Of a stretch of 64,000 nt of DNA, positions 52,621-61,992 are shown piece after piece. Within the stretch, counting starts at the first letter, position 1; every line of letters starts with the position of its first letter. The notes beneath the pieces were generated by a model, which saw only the letters and a program-made list of their open reading frames with translations, was not told where the DNA came from and did no database searches. The position numbers and the translations under genes were made by a program. This DNA comes from Rhizobium sp. S152 (lineage in GTDB: Bacteria > Pseudomonadota > Alphaproteobacteria > Rhizobiales > Rhizobiaceae), in assembly GCF_030380735.1 (NCBI RefSeq), contig NZ_JAUDRZ010000030.1, positions 580,045 through 644,044 of the forward strand, read 5' to 3'.

Positions 52621-53682
52621 ATGGAGCAAACTGGATTCTTTCTGCCCCATGATGGCGTGAAACTCTCGGAGTTGGCGCAATATCTTGGGGCGGAACTTGC
52701 TGACCCCACACATGCCGATGTCGTCATCCGCTCCGTTTCGCCCGTAAGCCGGGCGAAGGCGGGGGATGTCTGTTACATCATTTCCAAAAGAAGCCGTGAC
52801 GAACTCGTGAGCTGCGAAGCATCCGCCGTGATTTGCAGCGCCGCCCTGCAGCCGATCGTTCCGCCCCATATCCCGGTACTGATTTCGAAGAACGCGCATG
52901 CGGCCTTCGCCATGGCCGGCGGCTTCCTTTTCCACAAGGCATTGAAGCCGCTGCCGAATCTCTCCGATTTGTCGGGTGTCTCCGACCGTGCCTTCGTGGA
53001 TCCGACGGCAAGGCTCGAGGGCAAGGTCGTCGTTGAACCTTTCGCCGTCGTCGGCGCCAATGCCGAAATCGGCGAGGGCACCATCATCGGCGCCGGGGCC
53101 GTCATCGGTCCCGACGTCAAGATCGGCCGCAATTGTTCGATCGCCGCCGGCGCCAGCGTGCTCTGCGCGCTGGTCGGCAACGGCGTCATCGTCCATAACG
53201 GCGCACGCATCGGCCAGGATGGTTTCGGCTATGCGCCGGGTCCGCGCGGCATGATCAAGATCGTGCAGATCGGCCGCGTCATCCTGCAGGACAACGTCGA
53301 AATCGGCGCCAACACGACGATCGACCGTGGCACCATGGATGACACTGTGATCGGCGAGGGAACGAAGATCGATAATCTCGTCCAGATCGGCCACAATGTT
53401 CGCATCGGCCGGCATTGCGCGATCGTTTCGCAGGTCGGGATCGCCGGCAGTGCGATCATCGGCGATGGCGTTCAGGTCGGTGGTCACAGCGGCATAAAAG
53501 GCCATATAACCATAGGCGACGGCGTCCAGATCGCCGCAATGAGCGGTGTCGTTGCCGACATCCCTGCCGGAGAGCGCTATGGGGGTATCCCCGCGCGGCC
53601 GGTGCATGACTTCCTGCGCGAAGTCGCGACGGTGATGATGCGGACGACCGGCGGCAAGAAAACGGGAGATAAGAATGGCTGA
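52621..53682 (+). CDS. lpxD: UDP-3-O-(3-hydroxyacyl)glucosamine N-acyltransferase
   Basis: Third acyl step of lipid A synthesis: adds a 3-hydroxyacyl chain from ACP to UDP-3-O-acylglucosamine. It has 353 residues, with the N-terminal uridine-binding domain (about 1-115) and a left-handed beta-helix of hexapeptide repeats (about 115-320). Start 52621 has GGAG 8 nt upstream. Its 3' end overlaps fabZ by 8 bp, so the pair is translationally coupled. Confidence 0.96.
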   Translation: MEQTGFFLPHDGVKLSELAQYLGAELADPTHADVVIRSVSPVSRAKAGDVCYIISKRSRDELVSCEASAVICSAALQPIVPPHIPVLISKNAHAAFAMAGGFLFHKALKPLPNLSDLSGVSDRAFVDPTARLEGKVVVEPFAVVGANAEIGEGTIIGAGAVIGPDVKIGRNCSIAAGASVLCALVGNGVIVHNGARIGQDGFGYAPGPRGMIKIVQIGRVILQDNVEIGANTTIDRGTMDDTVIGEGTKIDNLVQIGHNVRIGRHCAIVSQVGIAGSAIIGDGVQVGGHSGIKGHITIGDGVQIAAMSGVVADIPAGERYGGIPARPVHDFLREVATVMMRTTGGKKTGDKNG

Positions 53683-54142
53683 TGAAGTCAAAAAGTCGCT
53701 GTCTTCGGCGGATATCATTGAGATAATGAAGTTGCTGCCGCACCGCTATCCATTTCTGTTGGTCGACAGGATCGTGGATATCGATGGCGATGACTCGGCG
53801 ATCGGCATCAAGAATGTGACGGCGAACGAGCCGCATTTCACCGGCCATTTTCCTGAATCACCGATCATGCCGGGCGTTCTCCTGGTCGAAGGCATGGCCC
53901 AGACTGCCGGTGCCATCTGTGCCAAGAAGGAAGGCGAAACGGGCAATCTGGTCTACTTCATGACGATCGATAATGCCCGCTTCCGCAAGCCCGTGGTTCC
54001 CGGCGATCGCGTCGAATACCACGTTAAGAAGCAGAAGCAGCGCGGCAATATCTGGAAGTTCCACTGTGACGCCAAGGTCGATGGGGCACTGGTGGCCGAG
54101 GCTGATATTGGCGCCATGATCGTTCGCAAGGACCAGCCATGA
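53675..54142 (+). CDS. fabZ: 3-hydroxyacyl-ACP dehydratase FabZ
   Basis: Hot-dog-fold dehydratase of 155 residues that converts 3-hydroxyacyl-ACP to trans-2-enoyl-ACP. The active-site His is in LPHRYPFLLVDRI and the Glu in GHFPESPIMPGVLLVEGMAQ. It competes with LpxA/LpxD for 3-hydroxyacyl-ACP, which explains its place within the lipid A operon. It overlaps lpxD by 8 bp and lpxA by 4 bp. Confidence 0.97.
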   Translation: MADEVKKSLSSADIIEIMKLLPHRYPFLLVDRIVDIDGDDSAIGIKNVTANEPHFTGHFPESPIMPGVLLVEGMAQTAGAICAKKEGETGNLVYFMTIDNARFRKPVVPGDRVEYHVKKQKQRGNIWKFHCDAKVDGALVAEADIGAMIVRKDQP

Positions 54143-54957
54143 GCACGATCGCAGCCAGTGCCAGCATCCACCCCATGGCGGTCGTCGAGGACGGCGCCGT
54201 GATCGGTGAAAACGTCAAGATCGGCCCCTTCTGCCATGTTGGCCCGAAGGTTGTGCTCGGTGATGGCGTCGAGTTGCTGGCGCATGCCATCGTGACCGGC
54301 AAGACCACGATCGGCAAGAATACCCGCATTTTCCCGATGGCGGTCGTCGGCGGCGATCCGCAGAGCGTGCATCACGCCGGCCAGGAGACGACGCTTTCCG
54401 TTGGCGACAACTGCACCATCCGCGAAGGCGTGACGATGAACACCGGCACCACCGATGCCGGCGGCCAGACTATCGTCGGCAATAACAACCTGTTCCTCGC
54501 CAATTCGCACGTCGCCCATGATTGCCGAGTCGGCAACAACGTCATCATGTCGAACAACGTCATGCTTGCCGGCCACGTGACGATCGAGGATCGCGTCATT
54601 CTCGGCGGTGGCTGCGCCGTGCACCAGTTCACCCGCGTCGGGCGCCAGGCTTTCGTCGGTGGCCTTTCGGCCGTGAGCTACGACGTCATCCCTTACGGCA
54701 TGCTGAACGGCAACCCCGGCCTGCTCGGCGGCCTCAACGTCGTCGGCATGACCCGCGCCGGCATCGAGCGCGCCACGATCCACACCGTTCGCCGTGCCTA
54801 CAAGGCGATCTTCGAAGGCGCGGGATCGATCCGCGACAATGCCGCCGCAATCCGTGACGAATACGCCGACTGCGAGCAGGCGATGCAGATCCTCGATTTC
54901 ATCGCCGCCGAAAGCGATCGTGCGCTGTCTTCTCCGACCAGGGGACAGAAAGGCTGA
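54139..54957 (+). CDS. lpxA: UDP-N-acetylglucosamine acyltransferase
   Basis: First committed step of lipid A synthesis, 272 residues. Left-handed beta-helix with hexapeptide repeats over about 1-190, containing the catalytic histidine in LANSHVAHDC (about residue 126-132), then a C-terminal helical domain. ATG 54139 overlaps the fabZ stop (ATGA). lpxI begins 3 bp after its stop. Confidence 0.97.
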   Translation: MSTIAASASIHPMAVVEDGAVIGENVKIGPFCHVGPKVVLGDGVELLAHAIVTGKTTIGKNTRIFPMAVVGGDPQSVHHAGQETTLSVGDNCTIREGVTMNTGTTDAGGQTIVGNNNLFLANSHVAHDCRVGNNVIMSNNVMLAGHVTIEDRVILGGGCAVHQFTRVGRQAFVGGLSAVSYDVIPYGMLNGNPGLLGGLNVVGMTRAGIERATIHTVRRAYKAIFEGAGSIRDNAAAIRDEYADCEQAMQILDFIAAESDRALSSPTRGQKG

Positions 54958-54960
54958 TCC

Positions 54961-55842
54961 TTGTCCCTAGCCGGTGACACCACCAAAGGCCGCTTGGCAA
55001 TCATTGCAGGAAGCGGCTTTCTGCCGTCCCACGTCGCCGAAGCCGCGCGCGAAGCGGGTGAAAACCCGTTCATCATCGCTCTCAAGGGTGAAGTCGACCG
55101 CTCCTGGGATGGGTTCGACCACGCGGTCATCGGCGTCGGTGATTTTGCCGGCGTCATTCGTGCGCTGGAAAACAACGGCGTCGATCGCGTCGTCATGTCC
55201 GGCGGCGTCAAGCGCCGGCCTGAGTGGCGCGAAGTGCGCCCGACATTCAAGACGCTGATGAAGGTGCCGGCGACGATCCGCACGCTGCTATCCGGCGGCG
55301 ATGACACGGTATTGCGCATGGTGATCAAGCTCATCGAGGTTGACGGCCGCCGCGTGGTCGGCGCGCATGAAATCGCGCCGGATCTGCTGGCTGCGGTCGG
55401 GCCGATTGGTGCGACCGGGTTCAGCGCCGCTGATGCCAAGGATATAGCGAAGGCAGTAGAAGCGGCCGAAGCGCTCGGCCGGCTCGACGTCGGGCAGGGC
55501 GCGGTCGCCGTGGGCGGCCGCATCGTGGCGCTGGAGGGTGTCGAAGGCACCGATGCCATGCTTGAGCGGGTGGCGGAACTGCGTGCCGCCGGACGCATCT
55601 CGGCGCGCCGCCGCGGGGTTCTGGTCAAGCTCTGCAAACCACAGCAGGATATCCGCGCCGATCTGCCGTCCATCGGAATTTCAACCATCGCCAATCTTCA
55701 AAAGGCCGGCCTCGCCGGTGTAGCCGTCGAGGCAGGGCGCTCGCTGGTGCTTGATCGCAAGGCTGTCATGAAGGCTGCGGACGAGGCGGGTATCTTCGTC
55801 GTCGGTCTGGATCGGGGATTGCCGCATTGGGGTCTGTCATGA
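54961..55842 (+). CDS. lpxI: UDP-2,3-diacylglucosamine diphosphatase LpxI (DUF1009)
   Basis: Alphaproteobacterial replacement for LpxH: hydrolyses UDP-2,3-diacylglucosamine to lipid X and UMP. It has 293 residues, with two domains of DUF1009; the C-terminal half carries ATDAMLERV-like GTDAMLERVAELR and RRRGVLVKLCKPQQDIRADLPSIG. The start is TTG 54961 with AAAGG 7 nt upstream. It overlaps lpxB by 4 bp. Confidence 0.95.
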   Translation: MSLAGDTTKGRLAIIAGSGFLPSHVAEAAREAGENPFIIALKGEVDRSWDGFDHAVIGVGDFAGVIRALENNGVDRVVMSGGVKRRPEWREVRPTFKTLMKVPATIRTLLSGGDDTVLRMVIKLIEVDGRRVVGAHEIAPDLLAAVGPIGATGFSAADAKDIAKAVEAAEALGRLDVGQGAVAVGGRIVALEGVEGTDAMLERVAELRAAGRISARRRGVLVKLCKPQQDIRADLPSIGISTIANLQKAGLAGVAVEAGRSLVLDRKAVMKAADEAGIFVVGLDRGLPHWGLS

Positions 55843-57020
55843 GCGCACGTCCGCTGAAGGTTGCCGTCGTGGCGGGCGAGGTCTCCGGCGACCTGCTTGG
55901 CGCCGATCTGATCGCCGCGTTGAAGCGGCGGTATGACGGCCCGATCGATCTGGTAGGCGTCGGCGGCGAGGGGCTCGAGGCCGAAGGCCTGCAATCGCTG
56001 TTCGACTATTCCGAACTGTCGATCATGGGCATCACCCAAGTGCTCTCCAAGCTGCCGACCCTGGTGAAGCGCATCCGTCAGACGGCGGCGGCCATCATCG
56101 CGGCGAAGCCGGATGTGCTGCTGATCATCGACAGCCCCGATTTCACCCACCGCGTTGCAAAGCGTGTGCGCACCGCTCTTCCCGACGTGCCTGTCGTCAA
56201 CTACGTCTGCCCGAGTGTGTGGGCCTGGAAGGAATATCGCGCCCAGCGCATGCTCGCCTATGTCGACCATGTTCTGGCCGTGCTGCCCTTCGAACCCGAG
56301 GCGATGCGCGTGCTCGGCGGGCCTAAGACCACCTATGTCGGTCACCGTCTGACGGCCGACGCCAATCTTCTCGAAACCCGTCGCCTGCGCGCGCTGGCGC
56401 CGGTGAAAACCAGCGCCGATATCAGGACGCTCATGCTGCTGCCCGGCTCTCGCGGCTCGGAGATCACCAAGCTGCTGCCTTACTTCGGCGATGCCATCGC
56501 CGAGTTCGTCGAGCGCAACGGGGAGACCCGCTTTGTCCTGCCGACCGTGCCGCGCCGTGAGGCGATCGTCCGCGAGATCGTGAAAGACTGGAAGGTCCAG
56601 CCCGAAATCGTCGTCGGCGCGCCCGCCAAGTGGAAGGCCTTCGCCGAAGCCGACGCCGCCATGGCCGCATCCGGCACGGTCATCCTGGAGCTCGGGCTGT
56701 CAGGCGTCCCGACGGTCTCGGTCTACAAGACCGACTGGATCATCAGCCTGATGACGGGCCGCATCAAGACCTGGACGGGCGCCATCCCGAACCTGATCAC
56801 CGACTACGCCGTAGTGCCCGAGTATATCAACGACGTGGTGCGGGGCGCGAGCATCGCGCGCTGGATGGAGAAACTCTCCGTCGATACCCTGCCGCGTCGC
56901 GCCATGATGGAGGGATATGATCTCGTCTGGCAGAGGATGCAGACCGAAAAACCACCCGGCGAACATGCCGCTGAGGTTCTGCTGGATGTGGTCCAAAACA
57001 AAAAGCCCGGTCATCGCTGA
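55839..57020 (+). CDS. lpxB: Lipid A disaccharide synthase
   Basis: Glycosyltransferase GT19 of 393 residues that joins lipid X and UDP-2,3-diacylglucosamine to the beta-1,6 disaccharide. Conserved AGEVSGDLLGADL at the N terminus, VNYVCPSVWAWKEYRAQRM, LLPGSRGSEI and the SGTVILELGLSGVPTV region. ATG 55839 overlaps the lpxI stop (ATGA). Last gene of the cluster; its stop lies inside a terminator stem. Confidence 0.97.
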   Translation: MSARPLKVAVVAGEVSGDLLGADLIAALKRRYDGPIDLVGVGGEGLEAEGLQSLFDYSELSIMGITQVLSKLPTLVKRIRQTAAAIIAAKPDVLLIIDSPDFTHRVAKRVRTALPDVPVVNYVCPSVWAWKEYRAQRMLAYVDHVLAVLPFEPEAMRVLGGPKTTYVGHRLTADANLLETRRLRALAPVKTSADIRTLMLLPGSRGSEITKLLPYFGDAIAEFVERNGETRFVLPTVPRREAIVREIVKDWKVQPEIVVGAPAKWKAFAEADAAMAASGTVILELGLSGVPTVSVYKTDWIISLMTGRIKTWTGAIPNLITDYAVVPEYINDVVRGASIARWMEKLSVDTLPRRAMMEGYDLVWQRMQTEKPPGEHAAEVLLDVVQNKKPGHR

Positions 57021-57034
57021 CCGGGCTTTCTTGT
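57002..57034. terminator. Bidirectional rho-independent terminator between lpxB and gltA
   Basis: A perfect 12-bp stem AAAGCCCGGTCA (57002-57013) and TGACCGGGCTTT (57018-57029) with a TCGC loop. A-rich on the left and T-rich on the right. It includes the lpxB stop codon. Confidence 0.88.
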
Positions 57035-57048
57035 TTCTGAAGCGCCGT

Positions 57049-58338
57049 TTAGCGCTTGGAAACCGGAACGTAGTCGCGCTGCGCTTCGCCGATATAGAGC
57101 TGGCGCGGACGACCGATGCGCTGCTGCGGATCCTCGATCATTTCGTTCCACTGCGCGATCCAGCCGACGGTGCGGGCGAGAGCGAACAGAACGGTGAACA
57201 TGGTCGTGGGGAAGCCGAGAGCCTTGAGCGTGATACCCGAATAGAAGTCGATATTCGGATAGAGCTTCTTCTCGATGAAGTAGGGATCGGTGAGCGCGAT
57301 GCGCTCCAGTTCCATGGCGACGTCGAGAAGCGGATCGTCCTTGATGCCGAGTTCGGCCAGCACTTCATGCGTCGTCTTCTGCATGATCTTGGCGCGCGGA
57401 TCGTAGTTCTTGTAGACGCGGTGACCGAAGCCCATCAGGCGGAACGGGTCGTTCTTGTCCTTGGCACGGGCGATGTACTCGGGGATGCGGTCAACCGTGC
57501 CGATTTCCTGCAGCATGTTGAGCGCTGCTTCGTTGGCGCCGCCGTGAGCCGGGCCCCAGAGGCAGGCAATGCCGGCCGCGATGCAGGCGAACGGGTTTGC
57601 ACCCGAAGAGCCGGCGAGACGAACGGTCGAGGTCGAAGCGTTCTGCTCGTGGTCGGCGTGCAGGATGAAGATGCGGTCCATGGCGCGGGCAAGCACCGGA
57701 TTGACCACATATTCCTCGCAAGGGACGGCAAAGCACATGCGCAGGAAGTTCGACGCGTAGTCGAGATCGTTCTTCGGGTAAACGAACGGCTGGCCGATAT
57801 GGTACTTGTACGCCATGGCGGCGATCGTCGGCATCTTGGCGATCATGCGCAGCGAAGCGACCATGCGCTGGTGCGGATCGGTGATGTCGGTCGAGTCGTG
57901 GTAAAACGCCGACAGGGCGCCGACACAGCCGCACATGACGGCCATCGGATGCGCGTCGCGGCGGAAGCCGGTGAAGAAACGGCTCATCTGCTCGTGCACC
58001 ATGGTGTGGTGCGTGACGCGATAGTCGAAATCCTTCTTCTGCGCGGCCGTCGGCAGTTCGCCGTAGAGGAGCAGGTAGCAGACTTCGAGGAAGTCGCCGT
58101 GCTCGGCCAGCTGCTCGATCGGGAAGCCGCGGTGCAGCAGTACGCCTTCGTCGCCGTCGATGTAGGTGATTTTCGATTCACAGGATGCGGTCGAGGTAAA
58201 ACCAGGATCGTAAGTGAAGGAAGCCGTGTTCTTGTAGAGGGCGCCGATGTCGATGACATCAGGTCCGATCGTACCGCTCTTCACGGTGAGGTCGACTGAT
58301 TTGTCACCGATTTTCAGCGTTGCGCTTTGATCCGTCAT
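57049..58338 (-). CDS. gltA: Citrate synthase
   Basis: Type II (hexameric, NADH-sensitive class) citrate synthase of 429 residues: oxaloacetate plus acetyl-CoA to citrate. Seen: the active-site histidines in GPAHGGANE and GFGHRVYKNYDPRA and the catalytic aspartate in VDFYSG-like NIDFYSGI. Start 58338 follows GGAGG; a frame to 58380 is leader. It is convergent with lpxB across a shared terminator and divergent from comEC. Confidence 0.97.
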   Translation of the reverse strand: MTDQSATLKIGDKSVDLTVKSGTIGPDVIDIGALYKNTASFTYDPGFTSTASCESKITYIDGDEGVLLHRGFPIEQLAEHGDFLEVCYLLLYGELPTAAQKKDFDYRVTHHTMVHEQMSRFFTGFRRDAHPMAVMCGCVGALSAFYHDSTDITDPHQRMVASLRMIAKMPTIAAMAYKYHIGQPFVYPKNDLDYASNFLRMCFAVPCEEYVVNPVLARAMDRIFILHADHEQNASTSTVRLAGSSGANPFACIAAGIACLWGPAHGGANEAALNMLQEIGTVDRIPEYIARAKDKNDPFRLMGFGHRVYKNYDPRAKIMQKTTHEVLAELGIKDDPLLDVAMELERIALTDPYFIEKKLYPNIDFYSGITLKALGFPTTMFTVLFALARTVGWIAQWNEMIEDPQQRIGRPRQLYIGEAQRDYVPVSKR

Positions 58339-58631
58339 TATGATCCTCCAAACTGGCGGGTGGCGCCATAAAAGCGCCATAGGGTTAAGCGTCGTCAGCG
58401 ATAGCTATATGATCGCGCGCCTAATGCCAAGTTACCGTGACGCCATTTTGTGCATCGCAGTATCAACTTTTGGGCACTGCTGCGATGAGCCCAATGCATA
58501 GCGGAAGTACAAGGTTCCCAAGGCTTTTCGCGGTTGCGATCCAGCCGCGATTTTCAAACGATTATTGTTGCCTGACAGGCGTTCTGCTTGCATTGTGGTT
58601 GCAGAGGCGGCCAGTTTGCGGGTGCGATTGC

Positions 58632-61085
58632 ATGCCCGAGTTGAAAACGATCGACGCCATGCCGGCGGCGCCTGACGCTGCGCGATTTTCTGTGGTTTCG
58701 ATCGATCTCCTCAACGGTGAACGTGCCGTTTCGATACGTCCGTCCCGAACGCAGTCTCTATCGCCATGGAAGGGGAGGGTGCTAGCCTCCGGCCGGCAAC
58801 TCTGGCCGCATGTCCGCACTGCAGTTGCGCAAGAGGTGGACCACGGTAGGCTCTTCCTGGCTTCGCCTCTCCTCTTCGGCGGCGGTGCCGTCGCCTGGTT
58901 TCAGTTCGACGCCGATCCCTCGCTTTTCAGGCTTGCTGCATGGGCGGTGGTGCTCGCGATTGCGATTCTTGCGGCGGGCTATGCGCGCCCGCTAGTCCGC
59001 AAGGCAGCGCTCGCCGGGCTGCTAGTCGTCGCCGGCATGGTCTCGGCGCAGCTGGAGACATGGCGTGCCGGCACCATCATGCTGGACTCGCCGGTGACCA
59101 CGACCGTTAACGGCCGCGTCGAGCGTCGCGAGGGAGACGGCGAGGGCCGCTGGCGCTACGTCGTTGCCGTCGTGGCGACGCAGGAGCCGGAAATCAGGCG
59201 CGCGCCGGAGCGGGTGACGATCGTCGCCCGGGGCGCGAAAGCGCCGTTCGAGATCGGTCAATGGATCAGTGGTCGGGCGCGCCTGGTGTCTCCTTCCGGG
59301 CCAGCTTTACCCGGTCTCGACGACTTCGCTTTCTCGACCTACTTCGACGGCATCGGCGCCAACGGCTTCTTTTATGGCGCGCCCACCGCTATTCCCTCGC
59401 GCGACAGCGTCGCGCCGATCGTGCGGCAGGGCGTGATCGAAGGTCTTTACCGGCTGCGCAGCGACATCGGCGATCGCATCCGGTCGATCCTGCCCGGTGA
59501 CACCGGTGCCTTCGCCGCCTCGCTGGTGACCGATGAGCGGCGTGCGATCTCGCGGGAAACGACGGACGCGCTGCGTCAGTCCGGCCTTGCGCATATCGTC
59601 GCCATCTCCGGGCTCAATATGGCTTTGTCCGCGGGCATCTTCTTCGTCGGACTGCGCAAACTGCTCAGCCTCTTTCCCGCGCTCGCCCAGGCCTATCCGA
59701 CCAAGAAGATCGCTGCCGCCTTCGCACTCTTCGGATTGACGGCCTATTACATGATATCGGGTTTCGCCGTCTCCGCCGAGAGGGCCTATATCATGATGGC
59801 AATCATGCTGACGGCGGTGCTCTTCGACAGGCCCTCGATCAGTCTGCGCAACATTGCGCTCTCAGCCCTAGTGATTATCGCACTGTCGCCGTCCGAAGCG
59901 CTTGGCCCCAGCTTCCAGATGTCGTTCGCCGCCACCCTGGCGCTGGTCGCGGGCTATGGCCTCTGGATCGGCCGCCCGATGCGCGATCATCCGTTCCTGC
60001 AAGTGCCGGCAATGAAGCCGGTCGTGGTGATCGGCGGCTTCTTCGGCGGTATCGTGCTGACCTCGATGATCGGCGGTTTCTCGACGGCGCTGTTCTCGAT
60101 CGAGCATTTTCATCGCATGAGCGGTTACGGTCTGCCGGCGAACCTGATGGCGATGCCCATCATCTCCTTCGTCGTCATGCCGATGGGCATGCTTGCGATG
60201 ATTCTGACGCCGCTCGGCCTGGACGTCCTGCCCTGGAAAGTTGCCGGGTTGGGTCTCGACGTTGTCATCGAGATCGCCCGGATGGTCTCCAGTTGGGGAG
60301 GCAATGTCGATATCGGCCGGCTGCCGGTGTGGTACTTCCCCGTCGCGGTGCTCGGTTTCCTGCTGATGTTGCTGCTGCACACCCGCCTGCGTCATCTCGG
60401 AACACTGATCTTCGGTCTGGCGACACTGGCGGTCCTGGTCATATCGTCCGCACCACCGCCGGATGTCGTCATCGCCGAGGATGGGAGCCTGGTGGCGATC
60501 CTGCGTGATGACCACCTGGCTTCTAACCGCGCGCGTCCACCCGATTTCATCTTCGGGCAATGGCAGCGCGCGCTCGCGGCCGAGATTCACGACCCTCCTG
60601 AAGCCCTGAAGTCAGATTATCGGCCCAAGCCCAGAACAAGCGGCAGGCCCGGCGAGCGTCACAAGCTGGATTTCACGGAGCGGCGGGACGCAACGAAGGC
60701 GATGCGTGCCTCTTTGGCATCGGCTAGCGAGAACCGATTCTTCTGCCTGAAAGGCGCATGGTGCAGCGCCATCCTCGACAACGGCTACAGGATAACCGCA
60801 CTCGAAGATGCGGCCTATCTCGGCCCCGCCTGCGATACATCGGATATCGTCATCACACCGGTACGCCTGCGCTTCGGAGAGTGCCGCTCCGGCGCGCTGC
60901 TGTTCACCGGCGAAACGCTGCGCCGTTCAGGCGCCATAGAAATCCGCATCGACGAGCAGGGCGCACCGGTCGTCACCAAAAGCTATGACCGTCTCGACCG
61001 CCTCTGGCTGCGGCACCGCGCCTATGACTGGCGAAGCGGCCAGTTTTCCGGCGAGACGTCACCGGTCAGTGATAGCGACGGATAA
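58632..61085 (+). CDS. comEC: ComEC/Rec2-family competence protein
   Basis: Polytopic membrane protein of 817 residues predicted to move single-stranded DNA across the inner membrane. Seen: N-terminal DUF4131/OB-like domain (about 70-220) and the Competence domain (about 270-560) with GLAHIVAISGLNMALSAG. The C-terminal portion follows, but it lacks the H-x-H-x-D-H signature of the metallo-beta-lactamase nuclease domain. The start is uncertain: ATG 58632 has no good ribosome site and the frame runs back to 58437. The last 20 bp overlap the convergent lexA gene. Confidence 0.85.
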   Translation: MPELKTIDAMPAAPDAARFSVVSIDLLNGERAVSIRPSRTQSLSPWKGRVLASGRQLWPHVRTAVAQEVDHGRLFLASPLLFGGGAVAWFQFDADPSLFRLAAWAVVLAIAILAAGYARPLVRKAALAGLLVVAGMVSAQLETWRAGTIMLDSPVTTTVNGRVERREGDGEGRWRYVVAVVATQEPEIRRAPERVTIVARGAKAPFEIGQWISGRARLVSPSGPALPGLDDFAFSTYFDGIGANGFFYGAPTAIPSRDSVAPIVRQGVIEGLYRLRSDIGDRIRSILPGDTGAFAASLVTDERRAISRETTDALRQSGLAHIVAISGLNMALSAGIFFVGLRKLLSLFPALAQAYPTKKIAAAFALFGLTAYYMISGFAVSAERAYIMMAIMLTAVLFDRPSISLRNIALSALVIIALSPSEALGPSFQMSFAATLALVAGYGLWIGRPMRDHPFLQVPAMKPVVVIGGFFGGIVLTSMIGGFSTALFSIEHFHRMSGYGLPANLMAMPIISFVVMPMGMLAMILTPLGLDVLPWKVAGLGLDVVIEIARMVSSWGGNVDIGRLPVWYFPVAVLGFLLMLLLHTRLRHLGTLIFGLATLAVLVISSAPPPDVVIAEDGSLVAILRDDHLASNRARPPDFIFGQWQRALAAEIHDPPEALKSDYRPKPRTSGRPGERHKLDFTERRDATKAMRASLASASENRFFCLKGAWCSAILDNGYRITALEDAAYLGPACDTSDIVITPVRLRFGECRSGALLFTGETLRRSGAIEIRIDEQGAPVVTKSYDRLDRLWLRHRAYDWRSGQFSGETSPVSDSDG

Positions 61086-61791
61086 GTCCGACCAGCTTGC
61101 CTTGAACCTTCACCCGGTCCGGTCCGAAGATGCGGGTCTCGTAAGCCGGGTTGGCGGCCTCCAGCGCGATCGAGGCACCCTTGCGCCGGAAGCGCTTCAG
61201 CGTCGCTTCCTCGTCATCGACCAGCGCCACAACGATATCGCCCGGATTGGCCGTGCTGCCGTTGCGGATGATGACCGTGTCGCCATCGAAGATGCCGGCA
61301 TCGATCATCGAATCGCCCTTGACCTCGAGCGCGTAGTGCTCGCCGGAGCCCAGCATGTCGGCCGGAACGGTGATATCGTGGGTATTATTCTGGATTGCCG
61401 AGATAGGCACGCCCGCCGCGATACGGCCCATCACGGGAACGGCAACGGAGTTGCCGTTGTCTGCGCTGGGTGCGGGCTTCGCCGGGGCAGGTGGCGCGAC
61501 CGGCTGCGGCTTGCCGAGACTGCCCTCGATGACACTAGGCGAGAAGCCGCGGCGCGGCTGCAGGCTGGGGTTATAGGCTTCCGGCAGCTTGATGACTTCG
61601 AGCGCGCGCGCCCTGTTCGGCAGCCGGCGAATGAAGCCGCGTTCTTCCAGAGCCGTGATCAGGCGATGGATGCCGGATTTCGACGCCAGATCCAGCGCGT
61701 CCTTCATTTCGTCGAAAGACGGGGGGACGCCCGACTCCTTCATTCGCTCGTGAATGAAGAGAAGAAGCTCCTGTTGCTTGCGCGTCAGCAT
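61066..61791 (-). CDS. lexA: SOS repressor LexA
   Basis: Repressor and self-cleaving protease of 241 residues. N-terminal winged HTH (about 1-65), a Pro/Ala-rich linker (95-110), then the S24 peptidase domain with scissile A126-G127, nucleophile S161 in KGDSMIDAG and general base K199. RecA-stimulated cleavage derepresses the SOS genes. A perfect GTTC-N7-GTTC box lies 49-63 bp upstream, implying autorepression. Start 61791 gives the normal LTRKQQELL N terminus. Confidence 0.97.
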   Translation of the reverse strand: MLTRKQQELLLFIHERMKESGVPPSFDEMKDALDLASKSGIHRLITALEERGFIRRLPNRARALEVIKLPEAYNPSLQPRRGFSPSVIEGSLGKPQPVAPPAPAKPAPSADNGNSVAVPVMGRIAAGVPISAIQNNTHDITVPADMLGSGEHYALEVKGDSMIDAGIFDGDTVIIRNGSTANPGDIVVALVDDEEATLKRFRRKGASIALEAANPAYETRIFGPDRVKVQGKLVGLIRRYH

Positions 61792-61839
61792 CGAGTTGGA
61801 CCCCAGAGTTGTGAAACAAAGCCAGAACATACACTATAT

Positions 61840-61854
61840 GTTCCATATGTGTTC
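61840..61854. promoter_or_regulatory. LexA (SOS) box of the alphaproteobacterial type
   Basis: GTTC (61840-61843), CATATGT spacer, GTTC (61851-61854): an exact match to the alphaproteobacterial LexA consensus GTTC-N7-GTTC, upstream of lexA. An adjoining GAAC at 61825-61828 adds an inverted half-site. Confidence 0.9.
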
Positions 61855-61992
61855 TGCAAGTGCCTAAATTTTCGTAAAGCTTGCCTCCAACTTATAGCGT
61901 TTTTGCGTTTCATTTGACCGAAGCAGTCCGAGTGGCTTGAATTGTCGCCGTAGTCGGCGCACATCTTCCGGCATTCGAGGAGAGGATCTGCC

